DNA from: Klebsormidium nitens
Lineage: Eukaryota > Streptophyta > Klebsormidiophyceae > Klebsormidiales > Klebsormidiaceae
Assembly (NCBI GenBank): GCA_000708835.1
Contig: DF237071.1
Location: 1 to 64,000, forward strand
Length of the DNA stretch: 64,000 bases
Direction of reading: 5' to 3'
Part shown: positions 25,401-37,400 of the stretch, piece after piece
Numbering within the stretch: the stretch's first letter is position 1
Layout of the letters: each line of letters begins with the position of its first letter
The notes under the pieces: model-generated
Told to the model about the DNA's origin: nothing
The model's database searches: none
Seen by the model: the letters and a program-made list of their open reading frames with translations, nothing else
Translations under genes and position numbers: made by a program

Positions 25401-28400
25401 AGCACGGTACTGCCCACGAGGATTGCCTCAAAGCCGCTACAAAGCCGATTACATCTTTTACAGGAGGGCTTAACGAGTCACGAAGCACACTTATCGCCTA
25501 GAAAGGTCCAAGCAATCCACGAAACGCAAGGTCGCTCCTGGTACAAGCACAAATGGCGAGCACGTACCGACTGCGGCGTCGAGCCCCATGAAAGAAGAAT
25601 TTGCAATGGGTTTCCATAATGAGCCCATTGATTATCACAAGCGGCACTTTTGGTGACAAACTTCTCGACATAGTGGTCGACGTGCACATTGCTGATCGTG
25701 GGGAGTCGAGACTTCTTCACAAGCCAGCGCATACTCTTAACTACTTTCCCAAGTTGGGTCAACCGTTCACAAAAGTCTGCAGGGCATACGACAACGGGAT
25801 CACGTACGGTTTTTTTGTGGCTTGAGAACGTCCGTTACTAGACGTTGGTGTCGCACGTAGTGCAGCAGACGGTCTTCTTCGGACATCGATTAACAAGCGC
25901 GAAAGAAGTACATCGTTGGCATCTCTAGGAACATAAACGTGCTGCGCAGTTCGCAGACTGAACCCGGTGATCCTGGCCTCCCACAGACTTCATCATAGTC
26001 GTTCATATGAGGCTGGAAGAAACCAAAGAATCAATGCGTTAAGGCTAACGTAAGAAACTCCAACCTTAAATTGCGTAACTCATAGATCCAGATGCTTAAT
26101 CTTCTGGGCAACTACAGCTCCCACTATCTCATCAGGGCCACTGAGCTCCCTCTCTGGTCAACGACTTTGGAGTTTATGCAGGCTCCATGGTCAGAACGCT
26201 GAATAAGCAAAGCGAGCATGCACGCCGGCGGGTCAAACAAAAAGCGGGCGAGGAAGGAAGGGGCGTCTGCAAGAACCCCCCTAATCCAAGGCCACTGCTC
26301 GGGTGACCGTTTAACAGTGGCTCAGATCGACTTCGGAGAGTCCCGCGTCCTTGAGCACGGCACTGCCCACGAGGATGGCCTCAAAGCCACTACAAAGCCA
26401 AGCCACTACAAAGCCAACTGCAGCGTGTTATACAACATTAGCAAATCATGAAGCACACACTTCTCGCCGAGAAACCTCAAATTTCGTGAAAGAAAAGCAC
26501 CTCGGAACCACTTGACGGGGCACGGCTTTTGGAAAATCAACAACCCGAGTGAAGCGAAATCATCAGAATAAGCAACCGAGCGGGCTTCGAGGACTGCCAT
26601 CAGAAGGGATAGCCTAATGCAATGAAACTAGCAGACGGAGCAGCATCAACCGGTGTCTACAGTACTGGACACCACCATCTGCCCAGAGAGTGGAAGCATT
26701 CATCACCGCAACAAAAAGGACGTCCTGGTATACGCGGATGTCGAAACACGAAGAGGAAACACAGAACACCGCCCAAAAACTGCAGGTGACCTTGAATTTC
26801 CTAGCACGATGTGCAAACGGTAGGAAGGAACACCATGTGAGACGCAAGGTAAGTAGATTCCCGTAGCAGGCTGGAGGAAATGAGAGATTGAGCGATGTCT
26901 AGGAACGCCAAACTTGGTTGCGTGTTTCATAGATCCGGAAGCCACTTTCTTGGGCCAACTACAGCTCTCAGTATAACATGAAGGCCACTGGACTCCCCTT
27001 CGTGTCAACGACTTCCGAGGTTGTGCTCCAAGGCCAGAACGCGAAGTAAACGAAAGCGAGCGTGCACGCGGGCGGTCGTAGGAAAGCGGGCAAGAAACGA
27101 AGGGGCGTTTGAAAGGACCCCCCTAACGTAAGCCATTGCTCGGATGACCGTTTGACAGCGGCTCGAGTTGACTTCTGAGAATCTTGCGAAGCTGAGTACG
27201 GTCCTGCCCACAAGGATTGCCGCTACAAACCCGATTTTGAAAATATTTTTTAAATAAGGCCACGCGAGTCATGAAGCACATACTTGAAGGCTAGAAAAAT
27301 CCAGACAATCCACGAAACGTAAGGTCTCTTCTGGGTCGAAAGCCCAATACGATCACAAATGCCGAGCACATAATGACCGCGGCGTCAAACCTTGCGCGAG
27401 AGCAATGGCAATGGGTTTCAAGAATGAGCCCGTCTTTTATCATGGCCGCGGTTTCGGCAACACAACTAAGTATAACAGAGTGGTCGACTTGCACATTGCT
27501 GATCGAGTGGAAATTCCTTCACAAGCTGCATACTTTGACTACGTTCCCGAGTTGGGTCAATCGTTCACAAAAGTCTGCTGGGGATACGACAAAGGGATCA
27601 TATTCGTCTTTCGTGGCTCAAGGAAAACACCAGTGACTGAATATTGGTGTGGCACGCAACGCAAGCGGACAGTCTTCCCAAGCTCTTAGTCCAATCAAGA
27701 AACGCGAAAGAAGTGCATCGTGGGCATTTCCGAAACGCAGACGCTCTGCGCAGTTTTGCAGACTGATCAACAATGATCCTGACCCCCTACAGACTACATC
27801 ATTGTCGTTCCTTGAAAAGGCTTTTGCGGTCAACCGATTCGTGGCCGCTAGGCTTCGGCTCCATAGCACGGGCAAGTATCCGGGTGCCAAAGGATGAATG
27901 ACATTACGCGGTAAGCGGGCAGGCAGTAACCACGATGTTGAGTCGCAGGGCCTATACCGCACGAGACCTTCAACTCTACTTCTCCTCCTCGCACGCTAGC
28001 TCAAAACATCAGGACATGCACAGGCTATGGAGGAGGGCCCTTCGAGACCCACCGACTGAAGGACTTTGATCTTATACCTGGAGTCTGTATCCAAAGCAGA
28101 AGCTTACAAAGAAAAGCGGCTCAACTGTCCCACAGCAAACTATTGTCAGCATCTCGACAGCCCATTTAGACATCATGGCCGCTCCCATGCGTCCTCGCAA
28201 TCGGTGTCAAGAACAGATAAGGCTTAGCAAGTCAATCTCAAGAAGCGGGGATGACGCGAACCAGAAAGCTGAACGCTATCAACACTCAAAACATTTTCGA
28301 GCGCATGAAGTCGGTCAACACGGTTAATCACAGCGGACTGGATTATGGCGGATCTAGATTCGCTTCTCAGCATTTCCTTCTGTTTTAACACTTTAGCAAC

Positions 28401-31400
28401 TGCACAGGCTAGAGTCAAAGACCAGATGAATCCTAAGATGGATCCTACACGTGGCGCTTCCGTTCGAGCACCGTTGAACATACTTCGGCTGCGGCCTACT
28501 GCGTTCTTGCAGCATCCGGGAATCGAACCAAAAAAGAGTCCTGATCCAATCAAGTTCCCTCGAAAATGACAAGTCTCATGTGCACTCTTGCAAAGCAGAC
28601 AACGCTTCCGATAGCAAGTAGGCTCACCACTGCCAAGCGCTCTGGCGCCCGAACTTGATCCTACGTCGCGCGGCTAGACAGACCAGGTAAAAGATTCTCG
28701 CCATAGCTCGAAAATCGAAAGTAGTTCGTCGAGTCAAACGAGAAAGAGGGTGCCGAACTCAACGCAACGGCCACTCCTTCGAGTGCTCAAAACGTCGCAC
28801 GCTGGTTCTCAAGACGGCAGCCAAACGGTTACATGAAAGTCTACACGCAGTGTGGCCGAGAAAAAGACCAGTTCAGTGAACTCACACGAGAAACATGGTG
28901 CCAAACGCGATGTACAGGCACCGCTCGAAGTGCTCCGGCCGGCGCATGCTCCTGCGCAACGACGGCAGCCCCGCGTGCCCCGACAGCGACACAATCATGA
29001 TCCCCGCGCCGGTTGGAAGTGACGCCGCCTTGACGAACGTGTGCTGATGCGCGCCGGTCCCGGTCACTTGCGCCGAGTCGGGGTCCAAAAGGAGAGCGCC
29101 CACGACGACAGCTGTCAGCAGGAGACTGGACGAGACGCCGGAGATGGCGATGCCGGTGAGGCGCGAGAAGCCGCGAACCCAGATGGACGGGAGGACGGCT
29201 GCCAGGCTGCCGAGAATCACGGAGTGCCTGCGGAACGAATGTGACACGTGTCAGTTCTGAAAGCACTTTGAGTCGGTTATATACGAACGGCGGGAAAGTC
29301 AAAGAAGCTGTGGAGCCAGATAAAGGGGGACAGCGGCAAGACTGCCGAGAATCACACAGTGCCTGCAGAATGTGTGACAAGTATCATCTTCAAAAAAGGA
29401 TTACTCTGAGTCAACTCGAACGGAGTCGAACGACAGTGAAAAGGCAAGACCAGGGAATCAGATGGAGATGAAGACGGCGGCCAGGCTGCCAAGAACGACG
29501 GAGGGCTGCCGGCCAAAATGCACAAAGATTGACCACGGCAGAAGAGACGTTCCTTTCGCAACTTAGAGACAAACAGATTGCGCAAACGACAAAGCAAGTA
29601 GCTATATCGAACGGATAACGGTGGATAAGGTGGGCAGAATTGACTTCTTGGCAAGTAAGGGAGCCGCTTGTATTCGGAAAGGCAACTTACAGCCAACGTG
29701 TTTGGACCAGGGGTGGATATCGTGATTATTTGTTTTTGGTCATCGAAGCGACTCTCGACTTTAATAACACGGATCAATACGGAGAAGGGAAGGAGGCAAG
29801 GCTGTCGGAAATGACGGCGTTACTGGACAGCAACGAAACAAGTCGGTCTCTGAAGCACTGCAGCTTGGATACCGTGCAAAAGTCGTCCCCATGGAAATCA
29901 TAACCGGCGACGGGCTGGGTTCAATCAGCTGAGCAGAGATTAATCTGTGTTGCAGGGAACTGAGTGGCACTTGACCCGCTTCCAAGGGTTACCAAAGACT
30001 ACAGGGCGCGAAAACAGAGACCTCTGCCATTGCGGCAAGGATGATTCTTCCAAATATTTTGAGGTCGTTAGCAGACACGCACATGCACGTGACGTTTATC
30101 GCATGGCATCAGCAAAAGACTGTCATTGAGCAGTACGTTTGCTCGTTCCTTGAAACATCTTCGCCAAGACGAGAAAGTCATTGATCAGTTTATCTTCAGC
30201 AGATGCTCGAGATCATTCTTTCATCATCACACTTCTGCTCGTCTTATTATCAAGCAACTATCGTTCATCGTTCCTCCTAAGGCAGCACAACTTCGCATGT
30301 GAAAAATGCACGCAACGCATGTCAGGTGCCGAGGCTTGATGGCCTATCAGGTCTTGAGGAGTATGATTCCTTGCAGTCAACGAATTGTTGGAGACACAGT
30401 GGCAAAAGTCGAGACAGAAGCATTAGAGACTATGACCCCGCACAGCGCGCACCAGGACCGCCGGCATGGGGGGTGGAGTAGCATTGAGACAAAATGTAAT
30501 CATCGCCACTCATGCTAAGAAGTTGATTGACAGACTCATCAACGAGCCTCTCAACAATTTACTACCAGACAGCATAATTTTGAGCTCTCCTAAAAAGTAC
30601 GAAAGGAAACCAAAGCTCGTGAAAACACAGAGGCTCAGAGGCTTGAGATTCTGCTTCTGTACGGGCCTGGTGAAATGTCGGCTGACGTTGGAAAAATTGT
30701 CGCAATGCGTCTCAAACGCAAGCATCGAGTGGCTCCTCATGGTCAACCTTGAAAAAGTGAGCACCTTGAACAGGTCTCTCCGGGCACGGTATGTTAAGCA
30801 AGATTGGTCTACTTTTGGGTGAGAGATGAACATGTTGTGGAACTACATGCTATACTGGCTGCGAACCAGGGCAGCTTAGGAGTGCCTCCGTTGCATCTTA
30901 ACTCTCTTTCCTGCAAGGATACCAGGTCTGCCACACAAATGACAAACACCAGACCACAGATCAAGCCGCAGTACTGCTGAATCAGCGACTTTTGCAAGGT
31001 GGCCTCAAGAGTGAGAAACAGCGAATCAGCGAATCAGCAAAACGCTCATAGCTCCGCTCCCTCATGGTCGTCACCCACATGAGCTTGACGATTATTTCCG
31101 AGGAACTATTCAAGCAACGGCTGAAAGGGTTTCCCGGCCGCTCATTCCAGTCAGACAGATTCGCAAGAGGAAGTGCTAAGTGCAGTCAACAGGCGCGACA
31201 ACCTTAGAAGTCCAGCCCGGGGGGCCTGTCCGATCAACCAACTGCTTAGAACGAACTCGAAAAAGCAATCACAAGCCCGGACAAAGTTGGCATCAGTAAC
31301 GCGCAGTTCTGGCAGTGAGCAGATTGCTCAATTGCTCATATCCTCAAAGCCGTTCATGTCGGAGCTTTCGTAGAGGACAAATCTCGAGGGCCGTCTCAAA

Positions 31401-34400
31401 GGCCATCTTGGGCGGATAAAAATTGGAACAACCGAAAGAAGATGAGTACGTAGCCTTGCAGTGCAGGCGACAGAATCAACAAAAACAATTCAAATTTAAC
31501 ATCGCCCGCGGACACATGCAAAACAAAATGAGCGGCTTTGAGCAACTTGCATGCACAGCTTCTGACGCGTCCAAAATCTTGATGCGGCAAGTTGGTTTTC
31601 CTTTAAGCGACAGCCAGACAATAGCCCTGAGGCTGAGTACTCAAATTCACCTGAAAGAGTAGTGCACCTCGCAACCATGACTTCATAGAACGATCTCTAC
31701 CGCCGGCTGAGCAAACAAGCCCATCATATTGCCCATCATGGCCAGAGTTTATTGGATGGCTTCGTTGCGCAAACCATTTGAACTCTTCAAGAAGTAGAGA
31801 GCGCGAGCCGGCAAGAGACGTAAGCGGGACGCACGTCCTTCTTAAAATCCTTGTAAATGTTGTCGGTACGGACATCGTGCTCTGGGCATAACTGTACCGC
31901 TAAATGCAAGGCGGATTGGTCTTGACCATCCCCAAACACGCAAGTGCCCTGGGAAAAAACTGTAGATCCAATCTTCAAAAACCAACGCACGGGAAAGCCA
32001 GTTACGAAGCCTTGTTTGGTGCTAAAAGATGCTCGCTATGACCATAGCCGCTCAAAGTTGTTGGTTTGCTGGTTGGGAAGTATGAAGCGAGAAAACAACT
32101 TATGGGACCGCTGGACGGGAGACTCGCGTCAAGATCACTGAGACGTTTTCGCAATACGCGAAGAGAACAAGGAAAGCTGGACACGAGGTTGAGCATAAAT
32201 TGAGGATGCTGTAAAGTCCGAGAACATTAGCAGCCTCTCAGGTGGACGCAATTGAAAACAGATCGCCGACGCCTTGGTGAAAGATCGGATGTTTGATCAA
32301 TGAGGCGGCCAGACATGGGGATGCATACAGGGAAAAAATGAAGCCACTTACAAGCGGCTGTCAGGAATCTCGTTGAAGCCCGGCCTTCTTCCTCTACTTT
32401 TGCAGTCGACTAGCAATCGGCCAGGAACCAGCACAACGCACTCTCAACAAGGCGGTACCTCTTTACTGTAACCTTTGCGCCTTGAGGTACTAGCCGTGCA
32501 AGGAAGCTCGAAGCTCCGAGGCGCCAGAAAACTTCGCAGCTATTCGTCGAATCGTAGAAAAAAACAGGACCATCTGGTATTCCGAACGAGCGATTCCTAC
32601 ATTCCTACGGCCAGTAGAGCAGAAGCAGCTGATTCTTTCCGTGACGTTCTCACAAATCTGGCTTCAGCGCGACGACACAAGACACACATGAGCTTGTCTC
32701 ATGAGTGATTGATTGATTGATTGATTGATGTGGTGCTCCCTGACATCGCAACGTACACACAATTTGACAACACTTTGGCGTTCAAGACCGTCGAAAAGGC
32801 ATGACAGCATGACTTTAAGACGTCTTGGGTCTGACCAGAGCACGAGTATGACCGCCCGACCTCATGACGAAGTAAGGTGCACAAATAGACGCCAAGCATG
32901 CCAATCTATTATGCACAGAAACCGTCAAAGTTCCTGCTGTGATTTCCAATTACTAAACTCAATTACTAGCTGCAGAACTCAGACGACCAGACTCGTTGAT
33001 CTGTGGACAAGTATGCGGCCTCTGAGAAAAGCAAGGTCGGACAGGTGAGCACCAAGGCTCGCGTCCAAATTCGTCACAGCCGCATCTGCTTACAACAAGA
33101 CGAGATTTGCAAAAGCACGAACGGTCTTTCGGCCGACTATGTGCAGGCCTGGAGGAAAAGGGCAAACAACATTTTTCAAGTCAAAAAGGTCCATGCCCTA
33201 GTGTGAGCCGCTCTGCAGATTCCTGGTTTCTTGCAGGTGTTTCAAATAGTGGCTTCCGCGATGTAATCCTAGATGAGCACGTTGGTGCTCAAATGCAAAC
33301 ATCCTCATAGCCTCTGCCCAACCGTGCATGCTCGATCAGTGTCCAAAATACACAACGTGATGCTTGTCATCGTTTGACTACGCTTGGGTCTGATCCGTTG
33401 CGGTAAGTCACGGCTTTTACAGGTCAATGTACTTCAACAGGCCTCATGAAATGAGGGGGAAAATACCTGTGGGGAATGCTGCTCTCGTAGAAGACTGCGC
33501 GTCTGAGCGCCTCAGATTTGATTCACCAACAACGGTCAGGCGGTGAGCTCGCAGCGCTCAGCCTTTTCTAGTCACGACCAACGATGTTAAGAGTTGATGT
33601 ATTTCCAAAAACATCAATGTTAACGTCCAGGCTCGACGGCAGTACAGGAAAGAGAGATGTTCGGAATTGGCATCGTACCTGAGGGGTCAATCTCCATGGC
33701 CTCAGATTTAAGGTCTCCGAGAAGACATCAACATGCTTTGACAGTCGACATGAGCAGATCTCAGAAGATCCTTCCATCGACAAGTACCTAGGTTGGTTCA
33801 AAGCGGATCACGTTTTATTTTTAAGAATAAACTTCAATAGCGTTCAACTGTGACTGCGGGAGGAGTATGATTTGCCTCACCGCAGCAGAAAAGGAGATCG
33901 TTAAATTGGGACCTAGTCAAGACCTACCCGACCGTTGAGGAACGCAGATGCCCTTTGCCTTGCTGACGTCAACAGACAAGTACAGTCTCTCGCGCCAAAG
34001 CACGAAGTACAGCCACACATCATGGCCGGGTACAAAACGGATGCACGGTTGCCCAACCATTAGGAAGCGGAAGTGGAGAGGTCGCAAGTCAGGGCAGAAC
34101 TTCCGCATGGACTCGCTCAAAGTCTTGAGAATAACTCGAGCAACCCAATCCCTGGTATACCAGCAAAGTCGGGCTTCCCTCTTCGAATACTTTTAGGATG
34201 AGCGAGCAGAAGGTCGAATCGAGTAGTGAAGACGCGTTTACAGCAGCGGCACTGCTGGCGAAGTTCGACTGGCACAGCGCACGAGTCTTGGCTTTTGAGC
34301 AAGTCCGTCGAAAACACTCGCAACGCTCATCGTTGTTGGCTCTCCTTGGAGTAACCCATTGAGCGATGACTGGCCAAACAAGGCTCGATCATTGCCAAGC

Positions 34401-37400
34401 AAGGACAAAAAGGTCTCGGAGAAGGCCATGCAATCTGACAGCGCCCCTCTGTAAGAAAGACATCGGTCTCGACGTCCAAAGACTGCACCAAATCACGACA
34501 AGCTCTAGCATGCCGAATCGAGAAGCAGGGACACCAGGACACGGATAGATTGGAGCTGCTGAGCTCGCTTTCGACAACGAGAGCTCTTTGCCACAGCGAT
34601 CGTCGCCTCGATTGACATGCACGACCAAGTCTCGCGTTCACCTTTTACAACCTGAGTTTGACAATCACTATCATTTGGACGATTTTCTTGTCAAGGCGGG
34701 AGAAACACAAGAGATTCAGGAGAGTCCAGTGCCCCTTAGAACCAGGCATCAAAGCTGGACGATAGTGAGTGGACGGAGTGCCCAGAGCTTGGTTTCGTCA
34801 CAGCCGAAGATCCAAGAAGCAACTCTCTTGTCGCTGCGAACGTGACACGTTTTACGACAGCGGGGCTACGAAACTTCACCAGAACAAATTTGCAAGTTAC
34901 CTGACTTTTTCTCCTTCCGCCAAGCCGCAAGAACAGTGTTGTGAAGACGTCCGGTGTTCATTCGTAAAAAGACGGAATGCGCTCACGTCGATGCGACAAA
35001 ATCACAGCATGTCAAATTTGTGCTTCAGGCGTCCGCTAAAAGATGGACATTTCCTTGAGCAGGTGCTCAATACTTCCATCATCATAACCATCAGCTTTTG
35101 CTTTCGAAAGTCTGTCCTAGTAACAGCGGCCTGCAATCCATTCTGCAGCTTTTTGAGATTTGAACTCTTAACCCTCCTGCGATCTGATTCTTGGGAGGGC
35201 TCCCTTGAGCACTGAGTACGACGTGACTTCACGAACATCTAGATATGAGCGAAGTTCCTTTCATAGCACGTCTTCAAAGTGCGGAGCGTACGATTCGCTA
35301 CTGCTTCAAGTGAGAACCGAGAAGAAGACCCGTGAATTCGAGGAAGAGGGAAAGCTCAAAGTAGAATGCAGAAGCTGCTCGCCTGCCCAAAAGACTTTTC
35401 TTTCTCAAAGATCCTTCAGAATCCATTGAAGGTGACCTTCAAGCACACTCTTCCAGAGAATTTCAGGTACGTCAAGTTTCAAAGAACAGTCCCACAGAAA
35501 ACATTGGTGGTTTCAGCAGCGATAATCGAGATCAAATCGCCTTCGAGGACGCGAGACAAGGCTGCATCACGGTCACAAATAAGCAGCAAATCCTGTCTCA
35601 CCAGAACCTAAACAAACATCTCTCCTCAGAGACCGACCTTCAATTAAGGAATCGTCGATCTGTCGTTGCGCAGAGAATGTTTTCAGGACAGAACGATGGG
35701 AACAACTGCTGTGTCAATGAAGGATCTTTTAGCCAGACGTTACGTGGACCCAAAAGGAGTATGCTAGGTAATGCAACGGTTTGCATGCGGTCTTAGTAGA
35801 CGGAGCAACCTCACGGAAACGGGAAAACACATTTGACAGAGCACGAAAAGCCGTGCACTTCCAACCAATGGTTAGTGTCCGCACTGAATGCTGCGGCTCC
35901 AAGAAGCTTCAAGAGTGAACCGTTTTGAGGCGTTCAGGTCCATTTCTCATCATAACCGCAATTTTGAGCCCCTAAGAATTCGGAGTACAAGGTACCTCTT
36001 CCGCTGATGCCAACGTATCAGTAGTGGAAACTGTCTATGAGGACCCGAGGATCCAAATACTGCTCAGAGCAGCAACAATCTACACCAGAATAGACAAGAC
36101 GTGATCCGACACCTCCGAAAACTTCCAGGCGGAGGAAATCCCCCACGCATAAAAGGATCCAATAAGCATGTGCTAATTTTCACGCACAAACATAACCAAA
36201 ACCAAACAGCAAGAGCACTCGGACTGCCCCTTTAGCAGCAAACAGCATTCTCAAATGATTCAAGTAAAACCCCACCCACAATCAGACATGCGTATCCCCC
36301 TCAGCTTAGTGCCAAGCATGTGCTTGCCAGGGCAGAAGCCTGCCACGGCTGCAAAACGTCGCCGCGACCGAGCGCCAATTTTCCCTCATCTCAAATCATC
36401 ACGAATCAATACAAAGAAGCAAGAAGAAGAAACGGAGTGAGGTTGTCAATCGCTATCAAACTGAGGCTGAGCGACAGGCTCATTTCGGGCATGCACACTG
36501 GGAACAGCATCGCCACCGACTGCCACGTCACCATTCGATTATTCAAGCCGGAATAACAAAGAAGGAGTGGGAATAACTAACTCCTTACCTGAGCGACAGG
36601 CATGTGCCGACCATGCACAGCCCCGCCCCCGCTGGGAACAGCAGCGCCACCGACTGCCACGTCACGATGAGGCACATGCACGCGGCCCCGAAAAACTCGG
36701 TGAAGGCGACAACCAGGACCGCCCATTGGCCCGCGGCGCCGCACGCGTGGGACCCGAGGCCCGGGTAGCTTGGTTCGGCGTTGGGGGGGAGCTTCTCGAA
36801 CGAGCGGCAGAGGAGCTGCGCGCTGAAGCAGAAGATGACGCTGAAGGTGAGCAGGACGCCCTGTACGGGGGGTATAAGATAGTGTTTGGCGATGGTTAAG
36901 AGGAGGTGGTTAGGATCGAGGTTGTTAGCTTCAATGGGGAGCTTCTAACGCAGAAGATGACGCTGAAGGCTGGCAGGACGCCCAGCCGCGGTGGTTGAAA
37001 ACACGTGGTTAGCAGTGGTCAAGGTGAGGTGGTTAGCAATTGGGGGGGGGAGCTTCTCGAAGGAGGGGCGAAGGAGCTGCGCGCTGAGGGCGAAGATGAC
37101 GCTAAAGGTGAGCAGGACGCCCTGTCGGGGTTTAAAGAAAAGGTGGTTAGCGGTGGTCAAGCGGAGGTGGGTAGCGGTTTGTGGGGGGCCTTCTCGAAGG
37201 AGCGGCAGAGGAGCTGCGGGCTGAAGCAGAAGATGAGGCTGAAAGCGACCAGGAAGCCTTGCCGGGAGGGGGGGCTGGGAACGGCGGTTAGGGACGGTTT
37301 AGGACGTCGCATGATGTCAGATTGACTATGTCAACCTCGGAAAACACTCTTTAGTCAGAGACAAAGATGTGCTTGCGAATTTTGAACGTGAACGAGGAAA

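Noticed and set aside
36567-36899. A 110-codon plus-strand open frame rich in Glu and Ala
   Set aside because: It is the opposite strand of transporter exon 2, which has the membrane-protein pattern and the splice sites.
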